From assembly GCF_000313565.1 (NCBI RefSeq), contig NZ_HE578931.1, positions 1-64,000 of the forward strand: a stretch of DNA of 64,000 nucleotides. Reading direction: 5' to 3'. Shown here piece by piece: positions 53,260-61,956 of this stretch. Each line of letters opens with the position of its first letter. Positions within the stretch are counted from its first letter, which is position 1. Origin of the DNA: Dielma fastidiosa (lineage in GTDB: Bacteria; Bacillota_I; Bacilli_A; Erysipelotrichales; Erysipelotrichaceae). The position numbers and the translations under genes are program-made. Under the pieces are notes generated by a model. That model did no database searches. It was not told the origin of the DNA and saw only the letters and a program-made list of their open reading frames with translations.

Positions 53260-53307
53260 CAGGTTACCCCCTTTGTACTTTCTTATTTTAGCACAACTGA
53301 CAGCCGC

Positions 53308-54174
53308 CTAACAGATAGAAATTTCATTTTGCGTGATCTGTCTGATTAATGTTTTGATAATTGGCAGCATATAGCGTTCTTTGTTATAAACTAAATAGAT
53401 ACTTCGCTGTTTAACTTCATCTAATTCTTTAAAGTACAGACTGCCTGTTTGGATTTCATTTAGAATCGTTATTTTAGGCAATACAGCGATGCCTAATCCC
53501 TTCTTTACTAAGGTTTTAATTACCTCACTGCTGTTTACTTCAATAATTTTATATGGCTCAAAGCCGCTGGATTTCAGCCATGATCTAGTAAATTCATAGG
53601 TACTGGATTGCTGATCATGCATGAAAAAACATTGTGCATTAATCTGCTTCAAACATTCCTGACTGCCTGCCAATACCATCAGATCCTGACGCAGCGCAAT
53701 TGACTGCAGATGCTCATTGTCAGGTTCATGGTTCATGGAAACAAAGCCTAAATCAATTTCTAGCTGTTCTAGCATTGTTAAAATAGTTGCAGCCGGATGA
53801 ATTGACACACTTAATGGATTCTGCGGATATTCATGAACTAATTCACCGATGATTTCTGATAAATAATATTTACCTGGAATCAAGGAAGCCCCGATTTTCA
53901 AAGGCCGGCTTTTGAAATTATAGCTTTCCAGTACATTTCTTGCATCTTGGGATAGCCTTATAATTCGTTTTGCATAATGAAGTAATATTTCACCATTCTC
54001 ACTCAATATGATTTTACCGCTGGCATGGATAAATAATTTCATGCCATATTCTTTTTCCATATTTTTCATATGAAAAGAAATCGTCGGCTGAGTCAGTTTG
54101 AGTATTCTGGCTGTCTCTGTAATATTTTTTGTTTCATTGATAGAAATTAATATTTCAGCTTGTTTCTCATTCAT
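53308..54174 (-). CDS. LysR-family regulator
   Basis: 288 residues. N-terminal LysR helix-turn-helix INETKNITETARILKLTQPTISFHMKNMEKEYGMKLF; residues ~90-288 form a periplasmic-binding-type effector domain. It is divergent from the ABC transporter/MBL operon (225 bp apart), so it is the likely regulator of that operon. It also precedes galT. Effector unknown. Confidence 0.88.
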   Translation of the reverse strand: MNEKQAEILISINETKNITETARILKLTQPTISFHMKNMEKEYGMKLFIHASGKIILSENGEILLHYAKRIIRLSQDARNVLESYNFKSRPLKIGASLIPGKYYLSEIIGELVHEYPQNPLSVSIHPAATILTMLEQLEIDLGFVSMNHEPDNEHLQSIALRQDLMVLAGSQECLKQINAQCFFMHDQQSSTYEFTRSWLKSSGFEPYKIIEVNSSEVIKTLVKKGLGIAVLPKITILNEIQTGSLYFKELDEVKQRSIYLVYNKERYMLPIIKTLIRQITQNEISIC

Positions 54175-54226
54175 TAATGTTCTCCCGCTTATTGATTTTT
54201 TCTTTCAGTATAGTTTAATCAATTGA

Positions 54227-54242
54227 ATAATTCATGAATTAT
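54227..54242. promoter_or_regulatory. Palindrome in the LysR/ABC intergenic region
   Basis: The 16-bp perfect palindrome ataattcatgaattat lies ~55 bp from the LysR start. It is a candidate autoregulatory LysR box. The AT-rich setting makes chance symmetry possible. Confidence 0.4.
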
Positions 54243-54343
54243 CTGTTAATATTCTGTAAATTTCAAGCATTAACAGCATTATAGATTTTATCTATGGATT
54301 TGAATAATGAATTTATTTTTATTAACAATCTTTTAACGAACCA

Positions 54344-54372
54344 TTAACAGAAAGAAAAAGACTCAGTATTAT
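54344..54372 (+). promoter_or_regulatory. Promoter of the ABC transporter/MBL operon
   Basis: TTAACA (54344-54349) and TATTAT (54367-54372), 17-bp spacer; TATAAT three bases further is an alternative -10. The RBS ggagg follows before the ATPase gene. Confidence 0.55.
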
Positions 54373-54398
54373 AATGCTTTTGTAATGGAGGAACACCC

Positions 54399-55358
54399 AT
54401 GGAAATCAGAATCAGTAATCTATCTAAAAGCTTTGGCAGTAAACAGGTGCTGAAGAATTTGTCACTTACGATCAAGGATCAGCAGTTCACAACTATTCTC
54501 GGTCCTTCCGGATGCGGTAAAACCACCTTGCTGAGAATTCTTGCCGGACTTGAAAAGCCTGATGCCGGTGAAATTTATTTCGATGAACAGTGTGTTTATT
54601 CTTCGATCCGCAAGCTTTGGGTACCAGCTGAAAAAAGGCATTTGGGATTTGTCTTTCAGGATTTTGCATTATGGCCGCATATGAGTGTTTTTGAGAATGT
54701 TGCCTTCGGTTTAAGAGCACAGCATAAGACGCAAAACCTTTCTGAAGATGTTTTATCAGCTTTAAAAACCGTGCAGCTGGAAGGCTATGAGCAACGTTAT
54801 CCACATGAATTATCCGGCGGTCAGCAACAGCGTGTAGCCTTTGCAAGAGCAATGGTTATCAATCCTGACTGCATTCTTTTTGATGAACCGCTGAGTGCTT
54901 TAGATGCTCTGTTACGTGAAAGCATGCGGTTTGAAATCCGCAGAATTGTCAGTGAGCGTAAGATTACATCAATTTTTGTAACTCATGATCAGTTGGAAGC
55001 CATGAGTATGAGCGATGAAATTATTGTTATGAATGACGGTGAAATTGCACAGCAGGATACACCGGAAAATCTTTACAATCATCCTCAGAATCACTTTGTT
55101 GCCAATTTCATTGGGAAATCAAATTGGCTTAGTAATACGGACATGATACGGCCTGAAAAACTGAGTATTGATGCGGGGGGAAGGCTTGAAATGAAGGTTG
55201 CTGCCTGTCAGTTCATGGGCAGCAGCTATGAGGTTCTGCTTGAACATGGTGATCAGCCTTGGATCTTACTGTCTGATTATAAAATGAACATTAATGAGAT
55301 GATTCGGCTGAACTTAAATGAAAATGCTATTATTCAACTTAGAGGAGAAGAACAATGA
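54399..55358 (+). CDS. ABC transporter ATP-binding protein, FbpC/PotA type
   Basis: 319 residues. Walker A GPSGCGKTTLL (~35-45), Q-loop FVFQDFALWPHM, signature LSGGQQQRVAFARAM, Walker B CILFDEPLSALDALL and the H-loop VTHDQLEAMSMSDEI are all present. A short C-terminal TOBE-like region (~245-319) follows. It overlaps the binding-protein gene by 4 bp. With a single binding protein and a fused permease, the system is closest to ferric-iron/thiamine/phosphonate importers. Confidence 0.93.
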   Translation: MEIRISNLSKSFGSKQVLKNLSLTIKDQQFTTILGPSGCGKTTLLRILAGLEKPDAGEIYFDEQCVYSSIRKLWVPAEKRHLGFVFQDFALWPHMSVFENVAFGLRAQHKTQNLSEDVLSALKTVQLEGYEQRYPHELSGGQQQRVAFARAMVINPDCILFDEPLSALDALLRESMRFEIRRIVSERKITSIFVTHDQLEAMSMSDEIIVMNDGEIAQQDTPENLYNHPQNHFVANFIGKSNWLSNTDMIRPEKLSIDAGGRLEMKVAACQFMGSSYEVLLEHGDQPWILLSDYKMNINEMIRLNLNENAIIQLRGEEQ

Positions 55359-56392
55359 AAAAAATCACACGAATTGCAGCTGCCTTTTTAATGGCAGCAA
55401 GCTTAACTGCCTGCAGTAAGCCAAATGAAGAAACGGCATTGCAAGACCCAATCAATCAGCAGGAAGAACCACAAAAATTAGAGGGAAAAGTTGTTGTGTA
55501 CTGTCCTAGTCCAGCTGGCATGGCAGATAAGATTGCGGAAGCCTTTACCGCTAAAACAGGTGTTGATGTTGAAATGTTTCAGGGTACAACCGGCGAAATT
55601 TTGGCTCGTTTAGAAGCTGAACAAGCAAATCCGATTGCTGATGTAGTAATCATGGCTTCATGGGCTGACGGCTTAAGCATGAAAAAAGATGAATTGCTGC
55701 TTAGTTACACACCTGCAAATGCTGATAAAATGGTTCAGAATTGGATTGATGAGGATGCGATGCTTTATGGAACCAGCGCCTCTGCAGTTGGGGTAATTTA
55801 TAATACTACCATTGTTTCTGAATTAAATGCAGATTGGCATGAATTAGCTCAAAACTCTGAATATAAAAATGAATTAGCAATTCCTGATCCAGTAAAATCA
55901 GGCTCGGTAAAAGATTTCTTATCTGGTTATGTTTATAAATATGGTGATGAAGCATGGCAGAACCTTGAGGGTATGGCTGATAACGGCATGATGATTCCAG
56001 GTGCAAATAAAGCTGCTTTAGAAGCCGTAACAACCGGTGAGAAAGGCATCTTAGTTGCTGGGGTAGATTATAATGCATATAGCTCTATGGCTAAAGGTGA
56101 ACCATTAAACATTTATTATCCAGCAAGCGGTACAGTCATCAATCCCCGTCCGGCGATGATTCTTAAATCAAGTAAAAATGTAGACAATGCGAAAGCTTTT
56201 ATGGATTTCCTGTTATCTGATGAAGGTCAGCAATTGGTAGTAGATGCTTATCTGCTGCCAGGCCGAGAAGATATCACTACGGATAAACGGACAAATGTTT
56301 CAGAAATACCGGTATTTGATCTTGACTGGGAATGGATGATGGACAACTCTGAAGATATCGCCCAGCAATTAATTGATCTCTGCAGTAAGTAA
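55355..56392 (+). CDS. ABC transporter substrate-binding lipoprotein, FbpA/PhnS type
   Basis: 345 residues. The signal MKKITRIAAAFLMAASLTAC has its lipid-modified cysteine at 20. The mature part is a class II binding fold: VVVYCPSPAGMADKIAEAF, FQGTTGEILARLEAE, SASAVGVIYNTTIV, AIPDPVKSGSVKDFL, and NPRPAMILKSSKNVDNAKAFMDFLLSD. I do not see the paired tyrosines of iron-binding FbpA in a clear position, so another ligand (phosphonate, phosphate ester or thiamine-like) is possible. Overlaps at both ends (ATGA and TAATG) indicate coupled translation. Confidence 0.9.
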   Translation: MKKITRIAAAFLMAASLTACSKPNEETALQDPINQQEEPQKLEGKVVVYCPSPAGMADKIAEAFTAKTGVDVEMFQGTTGEILARLEAEQANPIADVVIMASWADGLSMKKDELLLSYTPANADKMVQNWIDEDAMLYGTSASAVGVIYNTTIVSELNADWHELAQNSEYKNELAIPDPVKSGSVKDFLSGYVYKYGDEAWQNLEGMADNGMMIPGANKAALEAVTTGEKGILVAGVDYNAYSSMAKGEPLNIYYPASGTVINPRPAMILKSSKNVDNAKAFMDFLLSDEGQQLVVDAYLLPGREDITTDKRTNVSEIPVFDLDWEWMMDNSEDIAQQLIDLCSK

Positions 56393-58044
56393 TGAAAAGC
56401 TTTATCAGAGAATCTAAGCTGCAGCTTTTGCTGCTGATAGCTTTGACTATTCTCATTCTTTGTCCTTTATTGATGATTTTTACCAAAGCGGTCTTTGTCA
56501 ATGGCCGCTTTGACTTTACCTATGCATTTGAAATCATCTTTAAAAATGAGAATATTCAAACTGTCTTCAACTCACTTTCACTGGCTTTCTGGGTTGTCAT
56601 TGTTTCATCTTTGATTTCCCTGCCGCTGGCTTTTTTACTTTCTAAAACAGATCTTGGACGGCATCATTGGCTGGATCTAATACTAATGATTCCCTTTATG
56701 ACACCTCCTTATATCAGTTCAATGGGCTGGATTTTATTTATGCAGAAAAATGGTTTGCTTCAGCAGCTTCTGCCTTCCCTTTCATGGCTGACTGACGCAT
56801 TTTTCAGTTTCGGCGGTTTAGTGTTGGTTATGAGCCTGCATGTTTTCCCATTTATGCTGTCATTATTAAAAAATGCCATGCTGAATGTACCGGCATCTTT
56901 AGATGAAGCAGCCGCTCTCTTTGGCTTAGGCTTTATGGATCGAATTCGTAAGGTTCTGCTGCCCTTAGTTTCCGGTAATTTCGCGATTGGTGCGCTGCTT
57001 GTTTTTGTAAAAACGCTCTCTGAATATGGAACACCCGCTACCTTGGGTCAGCGAATCGGGTTCACTGTGTTTACTACTGATATCCACCGTTATTCAACAA
57101 CCTCTCCAATTGATTTTGGACGTTCCGCCTCACTTTCTGTAATCTTAATTCTGATTTGTCTGCTGCTATGGCGTTCACAGAATAAGATAACAGAAAAGAA
57201 AACATACCGGCTCGTTTCTGGCAAGGGCAGCCGAACGGCCATGATAACTCTTAAAGGTAAACAAAAAATCAGCGCATGGCTGTTTATTGGTTTTATTTTA
57301 TTACTGGCACTTGGCATTCCTTATTTTTCTGTAATTTCCACATCATTCATTAAATTGCGTGGTTATGGTTTAGCCTTAGATAATTTTACTTTCAGTCATT
57401 ATCTCTCCTTGTTTACCGAGAATACAAAAGCCTTGAAAGCAATTCAGACAACCTTTATGCTTGCATTTAGTTCAGCAATGATTGCATCATTGTTTGGCAC
57501 TGCCGCGGTTTTAATCATCAGGAAAAAGAATCGCTTAAGCAAAGTTTTAGAAGCTGTCAGCTTGCTGCCTGAAATGCTGCCCAGCATTGTCTTAGTCATC
57601 GGCATTATGTTATTTTATAATCAGATTTATACTTGGGTGCCCATTTATAATACTTTGGGAATGATGATCATCGCTTATGTAATTCTCTATCTGCCTTATA
57701 CGATTCAATATGTTACTTCAGCAATGACACAAATCAGCGATTCACTGATGCAGGCTGGCAAAACCTTTGGCGGATCACCGCTGATGATTTTTAAAAGAAT
57801 CACATTACCTTTAATTTTTAAGGGAATCCTCAGCGGCTGGATCATGACCTTTATTATTTCACTGCGTGAATTAGTGGCAGCCAGCATGATAGCACCGCCT
57901 AGTGTTTTGACAATTTCAACCTTTATTGTTCGTGAATTTGAGCAGGGATCAGTATCCAGCGGTATGGCTATGGCAGTGTTATGTGTGCTATTGACAACTA
58001 TATCACTGCTGATTCTGAAAATCTTTGAAAGGAAGACAAAATGA
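56392..58044 (+). CDS. ABC transporter permease, fused dual-domain
   Basis: 550 residues with about twelve membrane segments, i.e. two fused permease halves as in FbpB and ThiP. Each half carries a binding-protein-dependent EAA loop: LDEAAALFGLGFMDRIRKVLLP near residue 165 and LMQAGKTFGGSPLMIFKRITLP near residue 455. The start overlaps the stop of the binding-protein gene by one base, and its end overlaps the MBL gene (ATGA). Confidence 0.92.
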   Translation: MKSFIRESKLQLLLLIALTILILCPLLMIFTKAVFVNGRFDFTYAFEIIFKNENIQTVFNSLSLAFWVVIVSSLISLPLAFLLSKTDLGRHHWLDLILMIPFMTPPYISSMGWILFMQKNGLLQQLLPSLSWLTDAFFSFGGLVLVMSLHVFPFMLSLLKNAMLNVPASLDEAAALFGLGFMDRIRKVLLPLVSGNFAIGALLVFVKTLSEYGTPATLGQRIGFTVFTTDIHRYSTTSPIDFGRSASLSVILILICLLLWRSQNKITEKKTYRLVSGKGSRTAMITLKGKQKISAWLFIGFILLLALGIPYFSVISTSFIKLRGYGLALDNFTFSHYLSLFTENTKALKAIQTTFMLAFSSAMIASLFGTAAVLIIRKKNRLSKVLEAVSLLPEMLPSIVLVIGIMLFYNQIYTWVPIYNTLGMMIIAYVILYLPYTIQYVTSAMTQISDSLMQAGKTFGGSPLMIFKRITLPLIFKGILSGWIMTFIISLRELVAASMIAPPSVLTISTFIVREFEQGSVSSGMAMAVLCVLLTTISLLILKIFERKTK

Positions 58045-59069
58045 TAAAGTTATCGGTTGCTGGTGGTATCGGTGAACATGGACGCAATTGTTTCTTAATC
58101 AGACAGTCACCGTTTACCTATATTCTTGACTGCGGACTTTCACAAGAGACGTTTGATCCTTACCCCCATCTTGATTCAACAGAAATAAATCAAGCTGACT
58201 TTTTGATTATCAGCCATTGTCACAGTGATCATGCCGGTGCTTTTCAATGGCTGAGACAGCAAGGTTTTCAAAAACCTTTGCTATGTACACGGGCTACATA
58301 TGAATTGTTACATCTTGATTACGATAATACGATATTTATTGATGAGACTTTTCCAAGGATGAAAACATCTCTTTGTTTTCCAGGTCTTGAAATAAAATGG
58401 GGACGCAGCGGACATTGTATCGGTTCTATTTGGCTGACATTAGCAACTTCACAATCAAAATTGCTTTATTCAGGCGATTATTATCCTGACTCTCAATTAT
58501 ACTACTGTGATAGTATTGATCAGACAGATGCTGATCTGGCTATTATTGACTGTGCTTATGCAACACAAACATTTACAGCGGCGGATTGGCTGTATCAGTT
58601 CAACAAACTGCTTGAAAGATCCAATCATAATCTGCTGATGCCGGTGCCTAAAAATGGCCGTGGTCTTGAGTTAGCTGCTTTAATACTTAATCAAAAACCC
58701 GATTTAAAATTAATCCTTGATGAATCATTATTTAAACAATACACTCAGCTTGAACAAAATAAGCTGTGGCTGAAGCCTTATAACCTCAAATCTTCAGATA
58801 GCATTCGATCTGTACATCTGATCGGCGACCCGCAGATTCAGCTAGATAAAAGCCGTCAATTGGCTGAATGGTATTTAAAAAACGGTACGATCATCTTAAG
58901 CGGCACTTGTTATAAAGACAGTTATGCTGAACAAATCAGCCGCCAGCAGCATGTTCATACGCTCATATATCCAATACACCCTAATTTGACTATGGTTAAA
59001 GAATTAATCAAACATAATCATTTTAAGAAAGTTGTGCTGTTTCACAGTCAGGAAATTATTGAAATTTAA
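58041..59069 (+). CDS. Metallo-beta-lactamase-fold hydrolase (beta-CASP-like) coupled to the transporter
   Basis: 342 residues. The metal site HCHSDHAG lies at ~residue 60, with further ligands in SGHCIGS and YSGDYYPD. The middle (LMPVPKNGRGLELAALIL) and the end (LIYPIHPNLTMVKELIKH) resemble beta-CASP nucleases such as RNase J/CPSF-73 relatives. Residues of a true nuclease cannot be confirmed by eye. Its start overlaps the permease stop (ATGA), so it is made with the transporter and probably acts on, or controls uptake of, the imported compound; PhnP-like phosphodiesterases are a precedent. It may also be a diverged nuclease. Confidence 0.82.
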   Translation: MIKLSVAGGIGEHGRNCFLIRQSPFTYILDCGLSQETFDPYPHLDSTEINQADFLIISHCHSDHAGAFQWLRQQGFQKPLLCTRATYELLHLDYDNTIFIDETFPRMKTSLCFPGLEIKWGRSGHCIGSIWLTLATSQSKLLYSGDYYPDSQLYYCDSIDQTDADLAIIDCAYATQTFTAADWLYQFNKLLERSNHNLLMPVPKNGRGLELAALILNQKPDLKLILDESLFKQYTQLEQNKLWLKPYNLKSSDSIRSVHLIGDPQIQLDKSRQLAEWYLKNGTIILSGTCYKDSYAEQISRQQHVHTLIYPIHPNLTMVKELIKHNHFKKVVLFHSQEIIEI

Positions 59070-59072
59070 ACA

Positions 59073-59104
59073 AGTCAATGCTCAATCATTGACTTTCTTT
59101 ATTT
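59073..59104 (+). terminator. Terminator of the ABC/MBL operon
   Basis: agtcaatg/cattgact stem, 6-nt loop, followed by ttctttattt. Confidence 0.85.
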
Positions 59105-59105
59105 C

Positions 59106-59137
59106 AAGAATAAAGCAGCTGACATATAATCAGCTGC
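59106..59137 (-). terminator. Terminator of the PTS/BtpA operon
   Basis: gcagctga/tcagctgc stem, 7-nt loop, followed on the minus strand by tttattctt. Back to back with the plus-strand terminator. Confidence 0.8.
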
Positions 59138-59145
59138 TAATAATT

Positions 59146-59928
59146 TTAATCATATTTTGATCTTACTACCTTCATAAAATTTTCAACTAATGTCAAATCC
59201 ACATGTTCTCCTTTCTTGAAACCACGGCCAACAATAACAGCATCAGCATATTCCAAATAATTAAGAACATTTTCGCATTTAACTCCAGCACCAATTATAA
59301 TAGGGAAATCTCCTACTGCTTCACGCATAGCCTTTACTTCATCAATACTGACCCGTTGATTGAAATCATTTTCAGTAATAATTACTGCTGCTGAATCATG
59401 ATTTTTAGCATTTTGTGCCGCTTCATTAATCGGTATATTTGGCATACCATAAGTCTCTGCCGTATGTACATCGGTAAATAACAATGTATTTGAAGGATAA
59501 TCCTTCATTATTTTAGCAATTGGTGTTGAACACGCTTCAAGATAACCAAAAGAACCTGCACGATTATCTACGAATGCCTCCAATCTTATAAAATCAGCAC
59601 CTACAGCATAAGCCATAGCCCATTCCTGACGATATGCATTCATTTCGATATTGATGCCAAACGGAAGATTACAGAAAGCTTTAATTTTTGTTGCAATATT
59701 AAGCATTAGAGAATAAGCTTCTAACGGAATTTCCGTACTGTACTGCGGCCAATCACTGAAATTTTCTAATGCAATTGCATCGACACCTCCCTTAATTAAA
59801 GTTTTAGCATCTTCAATAGCTCTTAACTCAATCTCATCCTTATTATTCTGATATGCTGCATTACCAGGCAATGGCAATAAATGAACCATTCCAATAATCA
59901 TTTTCTTTTTAAAAAATTCATTACGCAT
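59146..59928 (-). CDS. BtpA/SgcQ-family TIM-barrel protein (copy 1)
   Basis: 260 residues. The BtpA family start IIGMVHLLPLPGNAAYQ is clear, followed by GGVDAIALENFSDWP, GINIEMNAYRQEWAMAYAVGADFIRLEAF, FTDVHTAETYG and ADAVIVGRGFKKGEHVDL. The fold is a TIM barrel; the best-known E. coli member, SgcQ, lies in a PTS sugar operon of unknown substrate. It is the last gene of this operon and paralogous to copy 2 (60695-61516). The reaction is unknown; an aldolase or isomerase role is guesswork. Confidence 0.88.
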   Translation of the reverse strand: MRNEFFKKKMIIGMVHLLPLPGNAAYQNNKDEIELRAIEDAKTLIKGGVDAIALENFSDWPQYSTEIPLEAYSLMLNIATKIKAFCNLPFGINIEMNAYRQEWAMAYAVGADFIRLEAFVDNRAGSFGYLEACSTPIAKIMKDYPSNTLLFTDVHTAETYGMPNIPINEAAQNAKNHDSAAVIITENDFNQRVSIDEVKAMREAVGDFPIIIGAGVKCENVLNYLEYADAVIVGRGFKKGEHVDLTLVENFMKVVRSKYD

Positions 59929-59949
59929 TTTACTATCCTCCTAGTTTTA

Positions 59950-60702
59950 TTAATCACATAACTTTCCGCCATCAACAACGAGATTCGCACCATTGATATA
60001 GCTTGCTGCACCACTGCTTAAAAAATAAACAGCTTCTGCAATCTCGATTGGGTCCGCTGGCCTATTAATTGGACCAATATTAACTGTCTCTGACAATCCC
60101 AGCTGCTTATAATTGATTAATGTTTTTTTCATCATATCTGTATCTACCCAACCAGGTGATACAGAATTAGCCCGAATACCACAGCTGCCATATTCATTTG
60201 CTATATTTTTAGTCATACCGATTACAGCCCATTTACTTGAACCATATGCAATTTCATAAGTGTAGCCTCTCAACCCTGAGACAGAACCAAAATTAACGAT
60301 AACTCCTGCTCGCTGATCAATCATAATTGGCAATACATTCTGCATCATTAGAAATGTACCAAATACATTTACATCATATATTTTTTTGAAATTGGAAATT
60401 GATGTATCAATTGCTTTTGCATATTCACCACATATACCTGCCGCATTAATCAAAACATCAATGCGCTGATATTGCTGATAAATGTGTCTAAGAATATTTT
60501 TAACATCATTTTCATCAGTTATATCCAAAGGATAATAAGCTGCACGATCCAATTTAAAATCCATTGCCTTCATCACATTCTCAAGCTTTTCCTTATTGAT
60601 GTCTAACAGGATAATATAATAATTCTGATCATAGAACTTTTTAGCTATTTGCGAGCCTATTCCTCCTGAGGCACCTGTGATAATACAATATTTTTCACTC
60701 AT
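59950..60702 (-). CDS. Short-chain dehydrogenase/reductase
   Basis: 250 residues from the ATG at 60702, where gagg lies 9 nt upstream; an ATG at 60717 lies within the previous gene and has a weaker RBS. NAD(P)-binding TGASGGIGSQIA, LINAAGICGE, and the catalytic tetrad region FGSVSGLRGYTYEIAYGSSKWA (S, Y, K) are present. The acidic residue in LLDINKEKLE after strand 2 suggests NAD. SDRs of this type oxidise sugar alcohols or keto-sugars. It overlaps the end of BtpA copy 2 by 8 bp. Confidence 0.92.
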   Translation of the reverse strand: MSEKYCIITGASGGIGSQIAKKFYDQNYYIILLDINKEKLENVMKAMDFKLDRAAYYPLDITDENDVKNILRHIYQQYQRIDVLINAAGICGEYAKAIDTSISNFKKIYDVNVFGTFLMMQNVLPIMIDQRAGVIVNFGSVSGLRGYTYEIAYGSSKWAVIGMTKNIANEYGSCGIRANSVSPGWVDTDMMKKTLINYKQLGLSETVNIGPINRPADPIEIAEAVYFLSSGAASYINGANLVVDGGKLCD

Positions 60703-61516
60703 AATTGACAGCCTCATTTTTATCCATCAGTTTGAGCTTAGACATTAAATTCTTTACTCTCAAAAAATCAATTGGATTTAGAACTTTTCCCTCTTTTTTA
60801 AAACTGCTGCCTATGATTGCTCCATCTGCTTCACTCATAAAAGTTTGAATTGTATTTTCATTTACGCCGCTACCAATTAAAACAGGAACTGAACCAGCTA
60901 AACGTTTCATTGCCTTTACATCATCTAAGTCTGGACTTTTACCAGTAGTTATACCTGTACAGATCAATGCATCTGCACCGCCTTCAATTATTGACTCTAC
61001 AGTAAAGTCTAAAGGTTGATCTACTATTGGAAATGTATGCTTAACATGGACATCAGCAAGTAATGCGATCTCCTTTGGAAACCTTCCTTTTAAACGCATT
61101 AACTGCGGACCACAGGCATTACATACACCATTAGGCCCCATACGGTTTTCTGCAAACACTTCAACTCTTATAAAATCGAAATCACCACTATATGCAATTG
61201 CCCATTCAGCTTCAAAATCATTGAATTGTACATTTATACCCATTGGTAATTTACATTGTTCCCGCAATTTGACAGCAATAGCTGAAAAAGCAATTGTAGT
61301 TAATAATTCATTTTGTGTTGGATAAGGAATATCGCCGAAATTTTCAATAAGCACAGCATTAGCACCACCTTGAATTAAAGCATTTAAATCTTCACAAGCT
61401 GCTTCATAGATATTTTTCATATCCCCCATATAAAGCGGAGAGCCAGGCAGCGGTTTTAAATGAATCATGCCAATAATTGGCTTTTCATTACCAAACACTT
61501 TATGATATACACTCAT
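60695..61516 (-). CDS. BtpA/SgcQ-family TIM-barrel protein (copy 2)
   Basis: 273 residues. PIIGMIHLKPLPGSPLY, GGANAVLIENFGDIPY, GINVQFNDFEAEWAIAYSGDFDFIRVEVF, LADVHVKHTFP and ADGAIIGSSFKKEGKVLNP match the family. A cysteine pair (VCNACGP) near residue 133 is not seen at the same place in copy 1. It is followed directly by the SDR gene. Two BtpA paralogues in one operon suggest either a hetero-complex or two related steps. Confidence 0.88.
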   Translation of the reverse strand: MSVYHKVFGNEKPIIGMIHLKPLPGSPLYMGDMKNIYEAACEDLNALIQGGANAVLIENFGDIPYPTQNELLTTIAFSAIAVKLREQCKLPMGINVQFNDFEAEWAIAYSGDFDFIRVEVFAENRMGPNGVCNACGPQLMRLKGRFPKEIALLADVHVKHTFPIVDQPLDFTVESIIEGGADALICTGITTGKSPDLDDVKAMKRLAGSVPVLIGSGVNENTIQTFMSEADGAIIGSSFKKEGKVLNPIDFLRVKNLMSKLKLMDKNEAVNYE

Positions 61517-61548
61517 AATTGATCAACACCTTCTTTCTGAATCATTCA

Positions 61549-61923
61549 TCAGGCACTTACTTCCAATATATTATCCTCGAAAGTGATAGCACGAACTTCT
61601 TTACCACCTACTGTTGCTGGCTCATAAAGTATTTCATAACCTGAAGCCTTGAATTTAGTGATTACCTCATTCAGCTTCTCTAAACTATCTACTTTCAAAC
61701 AAATATGAATTAATCCTGCCTGATTTCGATCTTTTTTTATATCTACAATCTCTGGTTTATTCATTAACTCTAATTTAGGTCCTTCATCGAATTTTAAAAT
61801 ATAGGATTTAAATCCATTGTCCTCTTCATAAATATCATGTATTTGAGCATCGAAAGTGGTCATAAAGAATTCCTTTGCTCCCTCTAAATCATTTACATAC
61901 ATACCCACGTTACTGATTTTCAT
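61549..61923 (-). CDS. VOC-family (glyoxalase/bleomycin-resistance fold) protein
   Basis: 124 residues. Two beta-alpha-beta-beta-beta units: ISNVGMYVNDLEGAKEFFMTTF at the start, then LIHICLKVDSLEKLNEVITKF and ITFEDNILEVSA at the end. Histidine 93 or so (LIHI) and the final glutamate are likely metal ligands. The usual histidine in the first strand is replaced by Asn, so metal binding may differ from glyoxalase I. In a sugar operon, an isomerase or epimerase-like role is possible. Function unproven. Confidence 0.82.
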   Translation of the reverse strand: MKISNVGMYVNDLEGAKEFFMTTFDAQIHDIYEEDNGFKSYILKFDEGPKLELMNKPEIVDIKKDRNQAGLIHICLKVDSLEKLNEVITKFKASGYEILYEPATVGGKEVRAITFEDNILEVSA

Positions 61924-61956
61924 ATCACTAGCTCCTAACTATATTAATTTTTTTAC

